From positions 1-13,112 of the forward strand of contig CAYGNP010000029.1 in NCBI GenBank assembly GCA_964351365.1: 13,112 nt of DNA. The letters are read 5' to 3'. Every line of letters begins with the position of its first letter. Position 1 is the first letter of the stretch. This DNA is from UBA1672 sp964351365 (GTDB taxonomy: Bacteria > Pseudomonadota > Alphaproteobacteria > Micavibrionales > Micavibrionaceae). This document shows, in pieces, positions 7,718-13,112 of this stretch. The position numbers and the translations under genes are program-made. The notes under the pieces were generated by a model. The model made no database searches and was not told where the DNA came from. It saw only the letters and a program-made list of their open reading frames with translations.

Positions 7718-7738
7718 CTTTAGGAAAAATACCTAAAG
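7718..7738. repeat. Inverted repeat in the HU leader
   Basis: CTTTAGG (7718-7724) and CCTAAAG (7732-7738) are perfect 7-bp arms separated by 7 nt, 37 bp upstream of the HU start codon. It could be an operator or a leader hairpin. No T-run follows in the direction of HU transcription, so it is not a terminator. Confidence 0.45.
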
Positions 7739-7834
7739 ACAGACCACAAATGTAAATATTCGTAAAAACCTATAACCAGAGCGGCCTTCAGAGCATTTAT
7801 GGTGATTCCTTTTTAAGCCTTTTTTTTTAAAGAC

Positions 7835-10249
7835 TCAATGGTGAATCACGCTTTCCCCCTTATTTTCCGCACTTTTTGAGGAAATTTCATCAATTTCGCC
7901 CTCTTTTTTGGGGTCGAGGGGGGTTGGAATGGATAAAAGAGCGTGAGAGAGAACCTCATCAATAGTGCGCACAGGCACTATTTCCAACTCTTTAAGCACA
8001 TTTTTTGGAATGTCTGCCAAGTCCTTTTCATTCTCAGAGGGGATCAAAACCTTCTTAATGCCACCGCGAAGGGCTGCGAGGAGCTTTTCCTTGAGCCCGC
8101 CAATTGCCGTAACATTGCCGCGCAGATTGACCTCGCCCGTCATCGCTATATCGCGGTGAATTGGTATTGATGTCAGAGCGGAGATGATTGCAGTCACCAT
8201 TGCGGCACCTGCAGAGGGGCCATCTTTCGGTGTTGCGCCTTCGGGGACGTGCACGTGAACCTGCCTTTCCTTGAGGATCTCATAGTCCAGCCCATATTGC
8301 GCGGCGCGAGATTTGGTGAGCATTTCCGCAACCGTGATCGATTCCTTCATAACTTCTTTTAAGTTTCCAGTGGTTGTGACTTTGCAGTCTTTGCCTGCCA
8401 TGGTCACCGCTTCAATGGAGAGCAGATCACCACCGCTTTCGGTATAGGCAAGGCCGTTTACAACGCCGATGCGGTCATTTTCTTCAATTTCCCCATAGCG
8501 GAATTTCTTAACACCTGCATATTTTTCAAGGCTGCGCGGGGTGATTGACACCTGTTTTTTGCCTTTCATCAAAATCTCTTTGATGGCTTTGCGGCAAAGA
8601 TTTGCAATTTCACGCTCTAGATTACGAACACCTGCTTCACGGGTGTAGTATCTGATGAGCTCCCGTATTGCTGCATCGCTGATTGAAAACTCTTTTGCTC
8701 TCAGTCCGGCTGCCTTGATTTGCTTTTTGAGCAAATGGCGTTTGACGATTTGAAGTTTTTCGTCTTCCGTGTAGCCGGAAATGCGAATAATTTCCATACG
8801 ATCAAGCAACGGCCTTGGCATATTGGCTATATTATTGGCCGTACACACGAACATAACATCAGACAGGTCATATTCCAGCTCGAGGTAGTGATCGGCGAAT
8901 TTTTCGTTTTGCTCAGGGTCTAGAACCTCCAGAAGTGCAGAGCTTGGGTCGCCGCGCCAGCCATCAGAGCCGAGTTTGTCGATCTCATCAAAAAGGAAGA
9001 GAGGGTTTACCGTTTTAGCTTTCTTCATGCCCTGTATAACTTTTCCGGGCATCGCGCCGACATAGGTACGACGGTGGCCACGGATTTCGCTTTCGTCCCG
9101 AACGCCGCCCAATGACATGCGCACGAAATTGCGGTTTGTTGCACGGGCGATAGATTGGCCGAGTGAGGTTTTACCAACACCTGGCGGGCCGGACAAACAG
9201 AGAATCGGGCCTTTGACCTTGTTTGTGCGTTGCTGAACGGCGAGATACTCCAATATGCGTTCTTTAACTTTTTCCAAACCGTAATGATCCTTATCCAGCA
9301 CTGACTGCGCTTCGCGAATGTCTTTTTTGACACGGCTGCGTTTACTCCACGGCACGCTCAAAATCCAGTCGAGATAATTGCGCACTACTGTTGCTTCGGC
9401 GGACATAGGGCTCATTTGGCGGAGTTTTTTGAGTTCCGCTTTTGCGCGTTCGCGTGCTTCTTTTGGCATGCTGGCTTTTTCAATTTTGTCTTCCAGCTCG
9501 CCCATTTCATCAAGGCCGCTCTCACCCTCGCCGAGCTCTTTCTGGATCGCCTTCATTTGTTCATTCAAGTAATATTCGCGCTGCGTTTTTTCCATTTGGC
9601 GTTTTACGCGGCTGCGAACGCGTTTTTCAACTTGAAGAACACCAATTTCACCTTCCATAAACGCATAAATTTGCTCAAGGCGCTCTGCGGTGGTTGCCAG
9701 TTCCAGCAATGCCTGCTTTTGATCGATTTTAAGCGCAAGGTGGGAGGCGACTGTATCCGTCATTTTCGAGAGATCATCGATTTGATTAATCGATACAATG
9801 ACCTCTGGTGGTATTTTCTTATTCAGTTTTATATATTGCTCAAACTGGCCAATAACGCTGCGCGCAAGGGCCTCCAACTCTTCATCATGGATGGAGCTAT
9901 CGAGAATTTTTGTGACTTTGGCTTCCATATAGCCTTTATCATCTGTGAGTTCCGAGAGTTTGACGCGTGCGCCGCCTTCGACCAGAACCTTAACGGTGCC
10001 ATCGGGTAATTTTAGCAGTTGTAGGATTGTCCCTATTGTTCCGACATCATAGAGGTCTTTAGGGCCTGGATCATCTTCTGAGGGGGTTTTTTGCGTAACC
10101 AGCACGATTTGCTTGTCTGTATGCATCACATGCTCGAGCGCTTGTACGGATTTTTCACGCCCTACGAACAGAGGAACAATCATGTGAGGGAAAACGACAA
10201 TATCCCGCAAAGGCAGCACGGCATAGGATGCATTTGAAGACTCAGACAT
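7835..10249 (-). CDS. lon: ATP-dependent protease Lon (LonA)
   Basis: Lon is a hexameric cytoplasmic AAA+ serine protease that degrades misfolded proteins and specific regulators. The length is 804 residues. The N-terminal substrate domain spans about 8-205 and a coiled-coil helical region about 205-300. The AAA+ module has Walker A GPPGVGKT at 354-361 and Walker B LFLFDEID at 417-424. The C-terminal protease domain has the catalytic motif P-K-D-G-P-S-A-G with Ser679 and the dyad Lys722, the same numbers as in E. coli Lon. The last 30 residues are a charged tail that looks disordered. AAGGAG at plus-strand 10259-10264, 9 nt from the ATG, supports the start. The 168-bp gap to clpP is where alphaproteobacteria usually carry clpX; no clpX is present. 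Confidence 0.98.
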   Translation of the reverse strand: MSESSNASYAVLPLRDIVVFPHMIVPLFVGREKSVQALEHVMHTDKQIVLVTQKTPSEDDPGPKDLYDVGTIGTILQLLKLPDGTVKVLVEGGARVKLSELTDDKGYMEAKVTKILDSSIHDEELEALARSVIGQFEQYIKLNKKIPPEVIVSINQIDDLSKMTDTVASHLALKIDQKQALLELATTAERLEQIYAFMEGEIGVLQVEKRVRSRVKRQMEKTQREYYLNEQMKAIQKELGEGESGLDEMGELEDKIEKASMPKEARERAKAELKKLRQMSPMSAEATVVRNYLDWILSVPWSKRSRVKKDIREAQSVLDKDHYGLEKVKERILEYLAVQQRTNKVKGPILCLSGPPGVGKTSLGQSIARATNRNFVRMSLGGVRDESEIRGHRRTYVGAMPGKVIQGMKKAKTVNPLFLFDEIDKLGSDGWRGDPSSALLEVLDPEQNEKFADHYLELEYDLSDVMFVCTANNIANMPRPLLDRMEIIRISGYTEDEKLQIVKRHLLKKQIKAAGLRAKEFSISDAAIRELIRYYTREAGVRNLEREIANLCRKAIKEILMKGKKQVSITPRSLEKYAGVKKFRYGEIEENDRIGVVNGLAYTESGGDLLSIEAVTMAGKDCKVTTTGNLKEVMKESITVAEMLTKSRAAQYGLDYEILKERQVHVHVPEGATPKDGPSAGAAMVTAIISALTSIPIHRDIAMTGEVNLRGNVTAIGGLKEKLLAALRGGIKKVLIPSENEKDLADIPKNVLKELEIVPVRTIDEVLSHALLSIPTPLDPKKEGEIDEISSKSAENKGESVIHH

Positions 10250-10279
10250 TTAGATATGCTCCTTGGTTTGTATATTCCC

Positions 10280-10307
10280 ATTATGCACTGAAATGGCCAT
10301 ATATCAA
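10280..10307 (-). promoter_or_regulatory. Candidate sigma-70-type promoter for lon
   Basis: On the minus strand TTGATA (plus-strand 10302-10307) is followed after 16 bp by CATAAT (10280-10285). Each hexamer matches the consensus at five of six bases. Transcription would begin about 20-25 nt before the lon start codon. It implies that lon can be expressed apart from tig-clpP. I did not find a convincing heat-shock sigma-32 site. Confidence 0.5.
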
Positions 10308-10367
10308 AGCCTTTTCAGCGGTAAAACTGCCCTGAATGACTCGCGCCAAGCACACTAAACGTCTGCA

Positions 10368-10383
10368 TAATAGTCTACTATTA
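10368..10383. repeat. Perfect dyad in the clpP-lon gap
   Basis: TAATAGT-CT-ACTATTA is a perfect palindrome with 7-bp arms and a 2-bp centre. It lies 34 bp beyond the clpP stop and 60 bp upstream of the putative lon -35. Its size suits a transcription factor operator. It lacks the GC stem and T-run of a terminator. Confidence 0.45.
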
Positions 10384-10417
10384 AACCAGAAAAAGGTTTA
10401 TTTTTGGTTAGTTTTTA

Positions 10418-11065
10418 CTACTTTTTTTTTGGATCTTCTGGCGTGATTTCAGCTTTAGATTCAACAACATGGTCGATTAATCCCCATTTTTTGGCTTCGT
10501 CTGCGCTCATAAAATTATCACGATCCATTGCCTCTTCAACGGTTTTGAGCTTTTGGCCTGTGTGCTTAACATAGGCCTCATTCAAGCGTTGTCGCAAGCG
10601 CAGGATTTCCTTGGCTTGAATTTCAATGTCGCTCGCTTGTCCGCGCGCACCACCAGAGGGCTGGTGGATCATGATGCGTGAATTCGGCAATGAGTACCTC
10701 ATCCCTTTTTCACCAGCCATCAGCAGGAATGAGCCCATAGAAGCCGCCTGGCCAATACAAACCGTTGAGATTTTTGGTTTGATATATTGCATGGTGTCAT
10801 ACATCGCAAGACCCGCCGTGACAACACCGCCCGGGGAGTTGATATAGAAAGAAATTTCTTTCTTCGGGTTTTCTGATTCTAGAAAAAGCAACTGCGCACA
10901 TATAAGCGAAGATACGTAGTCATTCACTTCGCCTGTCAGGAATATAATACGCTCCTTTAAAAGGCGGGAATATATATCAAATGCTCGCTCGCCACGATTG
11001 GTTTGCTCAATCACAGTCGGGATCAAATGATTCATATACGTGTCATACGGGTCGCGGTCATACAT
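10418..11065 (-). CDS. clpP: ATP-dependent Clp protease proteolytic subunit ClpP
   Basis: ClpP is a serine peptidase that forms the double-heptamer barrel and degrades proteins unfolded by ClpX or ClpA. The 215 residues are typical. The catalytic triad is Ser109 (Q-A-A-S-M-G), His134 (M-I-H-Q-P) and Asp183 (M-D-R-D), with the same spacing as in E. coli ClpP. The N-terminal motif L-I-P-T-V-I-E-Q and the R-G-E-R-A-F-D-I block are conserved. The C-terminus ends in D-P-K-K-K encoded by a run of nine A. The ATG at 11065 has no good Shine-Dalgarno and is directly preceded by one arm of an inverted repeat. It follows tig by 70 bp with no terminator seen, so the two are probably co-transcribed. Its usual partner clpX is not next to it. 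Confidence 0.98.
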   Translation of the reverse strand: MYDRDPYDTYMNHLIPTVIEQTNRGERAFDIYSRLLKERIIFLTGEVNDYVSSLICAQLLFLESENPKKEISFYINSPGGVVTAGLAMYDTMQYIKPKISTVCIGQAASMGSFLLMAGEKGMRYSLPNSRIMIHQPSGGARGQASDIEIQAKEILRLRQRLNEAYVKHTGQKLKTVEEAMDRDNFMSADEAKKWGLIDHVVESKAEITPEDPKKK

Positions 11066-11115
11066 AGGTTCAGGCTTCTTTTTTTTGAGTTTTACGTTGT
11101 TAGTAACCTGAGCCT
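11066..11115 (-). promoter_or_regulatory. Inverted repeat abutting the clpP start codon
   Basis: Arms at 11105-11115 and 11066-11076 can form an 11-position stem on the minus-strand RNA with one mismatch and one G-U pair, around an A-rich 28-nt loop. The 3' arm touches the clpP ATG, so the stem would cover the ribosome binding region. No T-run follows, which argues against a terminator. A translational control role is inference. Confidence 0.45.
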
Positions 11116-11135
11116 AGCCAGAGCGCCGATGTTAT

Positions 11136-12599
11136 TCAAGAGGCTTTTTTCTTTGCCGGCTTTTTAGCTCCGTCTTTTTTTGCCTTAGGCTTGTCTTCCT
11201 TGGCTTTTTCCTCTTTTTTACCGGCTGATTTTTTCTTGGATGAGCCGTGATTATGCGTTGGGTCCGTGCAGTTCTCATGATCGTGATCATGCTCATCCGC
11301 CGTTAGCTCTTCTATGCTGACCTGCTTTTCAGTGACTTGAGCCAGCTCCAGAATAAAGTCGATGACTTTATCCTCATAGATTGGGGCACGCAGTGATTCA
11401 AGGGCTTCGCGGTTTTTGGCGAAATAATCGAACACTTCTTTTTCCTGACCAGGGTATTTCTGCGCCTCGGTGATGACGGCCTTTTGCAGCTCGGCATCTA
11501 CAACCTTGATGTTGTTTTCTTTTCCGATTTCGGAGAGAACGAGACCCAAACGTACGCGGCGGGCAGCGATATCGCTCAGCTCGGCTTTTTCTTCATCATT
11601 TAGCTCGGCATTTATACCGCGCTGCTGATTGTCCATGCGAACCTGCTTAATAATATTCTCTAGCTCAAGCTTTTGCATGCCTGCGGGGATTTCGAAATTA
11701 TGAGCCTCATCGAGTTGGTCGAGAAGTTCTTTTTTCAATCTCATCCGTGTGTGTGATTCGAATTCCTTATTGGTTTGGTCTTCAACAGCCTTACGCAGGG
11801 CGGCGACATCATCAAGGCCCAGCGATTTTGCGAAATCATCGTCTATTGCAACGTCAGAAGATTCGCGTATTTCATGAATTTTCACATCAAATATTGCATC
11901 ACGGCCAGCAAGCTCTGCTGCGCCATATTCTTCCGGGAATGTTACTTTAACAGCGACGTCATCGCCAGCTTTTTTCTTCAGCAGCTGATCTTCGAAGCCA
12001 GGGATAAACTGGCCTGAGCCGAGCTCTAAATGATGGCCTTTTGCCGCCATGCCGGGTTGCTCGACGTTATCGTCCGCTGTGCGACCATTAAAGTCTATGA
12101 CGACTATATCGCCTGATTTAGTTGCCCGGTCGCCTTCGATAGGCTTCGTTGTTTTGCGCATGGAGGCGATGCGCTCCAGTGCGTTATCGATGGATTCATC
12201 ATCTGCCTTGGCCACCATTTTTGTAAGCTTATAGCCTTTATAGTCTTTTAGCTTAATCTTTGGCAGAACTTCGATGGACATTGTATATATAAGGTCTTTA
12301 CCCTCATCGAAGGATTTAACTTCAATTTTTGGCTGAAGCGCCGGTGTTATGTCTTGCTGTTTCATTGCTTGCTGTGATGTTTCGTTCACGGCAGATTCCA
12401 AAACTTCACCCATCACGGCCTTGCCGTATTTCTGCTTCATCATGGCCATTGGAACTTTACCAGGTCGGAATCCCGGAAGACGTACTGTCTTGCTGACCTC
12501 TACCAATCGCGCATCAACGCGTTTTTCGATGTCCGCTGAACCAACAGTGATTTCCAGCTCGTGGTTTAGACCGTCTTCTTTAAGTTTTTTGACCTGCAT
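11136..12599 (-). CDS. tig: Trigger factor, ribosome-associated chaperone and prolyl isomerase
   Basis: Trigger factor binds the ribosome exit tunnel and shields nascent chains. At 487 residues it is longer than the 432 of E. coli. The ribosome-binding domain (1-120) carries the signature loop GFRPGKVP at 43-50. The FKBP-type isomerase domain is at about 160-243, including G-S-G-Q-F-I-P-G-F-E at 194-203. The chaperone domain covers about 115-160 and 245-430. Residues 435-451 are acidic and His-rich (His437, 439, 441, 449, 451 and Cys444). Residues 455-487 are about half lysine. AAGGAAAGAG upstream supports the ATG. The gene begins only 40 bp after tRNA-Leu(CAG), which leaves little room for its own promoter, so read-through from the tRNA genes is likely. 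Confidence 0.97.
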   Translation of the reverse strand: MQVKKLKEDGLNHELEITVGSADIEKRVDARLVEVSKTVRLPGFRPGKVPMAMMKQKYGKAVMGEVLESAVNETSQQAMKQQDITPALQPKIEVKSFDEGKDLIYTMSIEVLPKIKLKDYKGYKLTKMVAKADDESIDNALERIASMRKTTKPIEGDRATKSGDIVVIDFNGRTADDNVEQPGMAAKGHHLELGSGQFIPGFEDQLLKKKAGDDVAVKVTFPEEYGAAELAGRDAIFDVKIHEIRESSDVAIDDDFAKSLGLDDVAALRKAVEDQTNKEFESHTRMRLKKELLDQLDEAHNFEIPAGMQKLELENIIKQVRMDNQQRGINAELNDEEKAELSDIAARRVRLGLVLSEIGKENNIKVVDAELQKAVITEAQKYPGQEKEVFDYFAKNREALESLRAPIYEDKVIDFILELAQVTEKQVSIEELTADEHDHDHENCTDPTHNHGSSKKKSAGKKEEKAKEDKPKAKKDGAKKPAKKKAS

Positions 12600-12639
12600 G
12601 AGATACTCTTTCCTTACGTCGTATAGTACATATATTTAT

Positions 12640-12725
12640 TGGTGCGGATGAGAGGACTTGAACCTCCACGGGGTTGCCCCCACTAGCACCTGAAGCTAGC
12701 GCGTCTACCATTCCACCACATCCGC
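12640..12725 (-). tRNA. tRNA-Leu (anticodon CAG)
   Basis: This is an 86-nt class II tRNA on the minus strand. The acceptor stem GCGGATG pairs with CATCCGC. The anticodon stem CTAGC/GCTAG encloses the loop TTCAGGT (anticodon CAG, reads CUG). It has a long variable arm (GGGGGCAACCCC), the T loop TTCAAGT and an encoded CCA (plus-strand 12640-12642). It is the second gene of a two-tRNA pair leading into tig. Confidence 0.96.
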
Positions 12726-12752
12726 AAACTCGATGGCGTTTCAGGTTTAATT

Positions 12753-12838
12753 TGGTGCGGGTGAAGGGACTTGAACCCCCACGCCCGAAGGGCGCCAGAA
12801 CCTAAATCTGGTGCGTCTGCCAATTCCGCCACACCCGC
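12753..12838 (-). tRNA. tRNA-Leu (anticodon UAG)
   Basis: This is an 86-nt class II tRNA. The acceptor stem GCGGGTG pairs with CACCCGC. The anticodon stem CCAGA/TCTGG encloses the loop TTTAGGT (anticodon TAG, reads CUA and related codons). The variable arm is CGCCCTTCGGGCG, the T loop TTCAAGT, and CCA is encoded (plus-strand 12753-12755). A 27-bp spacer separates it from tRNA-Leu(CAG), so the two are one transcript. Confidence 0.96.
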
Positions 12839-12855
12839 ACAAGGTAATATTTTCG

Positions 12856-12870
12856 GGTTCAGTTTGAACC
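12856..12870 (-). other. Leader hairpin upstream of tRNA-Leu(UAG)
   Basis: GGTTCA-AAC-TGAACC on the minus strand is a perfect 6-bp stem with a 3-nt loop, 18 bp before the tRNA. No T-run follows. It may be a processing or pausing element in the tRNA leader. Confidence 0.35.
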
Positions 12871-12879
12871 TGATTGCGC

Positions 12880-12908
12880 GTTTTACATCACTTTTTGGGG
12901 AATTCCAA
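12880..12908 (-). promoter_or_regulatory. Candidate promoter for the tRNA-Leu pair and tig
   Basis: On the minus strand TTGGAA (plus-strand 12903-12908) and TAAAAC (12880-12885) are separated by 17 bp; each matches the sigma-70 consensus at four of six positions. It lies about 42 bp upstream of tRNA-Leu(UAG). The match is moderate, but the position is right and nothing better is visible in the gap. Confidence 0.4.
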
Positions 12909-12941
12909 GTGTTTCTTTGAAAAAGTTTACGAAAGAGAAAA

Positions 12942-12986
12942 TGGGGCGACCGACGGGGCTTGAACCCCTCATTCGCTTCGCGAATG
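12942..12986. repeat. 45-bp tRNA-3'-end-like repeat, copy 1
   Basis: This copy is identical over 45 bp to copy 2, 119 bp further on. On the minus strand it ends like a tRNA 3' half: T loop TTCAAGC, stem side CCCGT, acceptor side CGGTCGC, then C and CCA. A C before CCA is the tRNA-His pattern. The T stem has one mismatch and the rest of the tRNA is missing. Instead it joins the hairpin CATTCGC-TTC-GCGAATG (12970-12986), followed on the plus strand by C and eight T. Confidence 0.8.
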
Positions 12987-12995
12987 CTTTTTTTT
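12970..12995 (+). terminator. Terminator-like hairpin within repeat copy 1
   Basis: CATTCGC and GCGAATG form a perfect 7-bp stem with a TTC loop, followed by C and eight T on the plus strand. No plus-strand gene lies upstream, so what it would terminate is unclear; it may be an intrinsic part of the repeat. Confidence 0.5.
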
Positions 12996-13060
12996 AAAAC
13001 GCGGGTGGACTTCCCCTCATTTGCCTTGAGCATTTTGCAGATAGGAAACATATGGAGAAA

Positions 13061-13105
13061 TGGGGCGACCGACGGGGCTTGAACCCCTCATTCGCTTCGC
13101 GAATG
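13061..13105. repeat. 45-bp tRNA-3'-end-like repeat, copy 2
   Basis: This is an exact 45-bp copy of 12942-12986 in the same orientation. It includes the same hairpin (13089-13105) and then seven T that run off the window end. The short GAGAAA just before it is shared with copy 1. The 74 bp between the copies are unique, apart from CCCCTCATT at 13013-13021, which echoes the junction of the repeat. More copies may lie beyond the window. Confidence 0.8.
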
Positions 13106-13112
13106 TTTTTTT

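Noticed and set aside
9025..9333. Second frame of about 100 codons inside lon, and similar frames inside tig, fghA and the patatin gene
   Set aside because: They lie entirely within well-supported genes in another frame and have no domain resemblance.
10384..10402. AAACC/GGTTT pairing after clpP as a terminator
   Set aside because: Only a 5-bp AT-rich stem and no T-run on the clpP strand.
10250..10417. Degraded remnant of clpX in the clpP-lon gap
   Set aside because: All frames are short and I see no Walker or sensor motifs; 168 bp is too little to support a pseudogene call.
12683..13051. Open minus-strand frame of 122 codons over the tRNA-Leu genes and repeat copy 1
   Set aside because: It overlaps two complete tRNA genes and a repeat, and its sequence is explained by them. 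No ribosome site or family resemblance.

Overview
The window looks like chromosomal DNA of an alphaproteobacterium of moderate GC content. The main reason is the right half, read on the minus strand: two tRNA-Leu genes, then tig (trigger factor), clpP, lon, an HU gene and tRNA-Val. This is the proteostasis cluster typical of alphaproteobacteria. I cannot name a genus; a deep or uncultured lineage is plausible, but that is inference.

Layout. 1-856: an AT-rich orphan gene (plus). 1131-3071: a plus-strand pair, 3-hydroxybutyrate dehydrogenase followed 12 bp later by a patatin-like lipid hydrolase. Together they suggest breakdown of 3-hydroxybutyrate polymers or esters. 3074-5784: a minus-strand operon of a membrane-anchored thioredoxin-fold protein with no cysteines, S-(hydroxymethyl)glutathione dehydrogenase and S-formylglutathione hydrolase. 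The last two form the complete glutathione-dependent formaldehyde detoxification route. 5845-6717: a 3-mercaptopyruvate sulfurtransferase-like protein, divergent from that operon. 6738-7112: a small helical orphan (minus). 7195-7270: tRNA-Val(UAC). 7402-12838: HU, Lon, ClpP, trigger factor and two tRNA-Leu genes, all minus. 12942-13112: two direct copies of a 45-bp repeat that resembles a tRNA 3' end joined to a strong hairpin and T-run.

Most of the content is housekeeping. The departures worth attention are: clpX is missing from its usual place between clpP and lon; an inverted repeat abuts the clpP start codon; trigger factor has a His-rich then Lys-rich tail; the thioredoxin-fold protein has lost its redox cysteines; and the tandem tRNA-derived repeats lie at the right edge. 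I saw no CRISPR array, transposase, phage gene or obvious new defence system.
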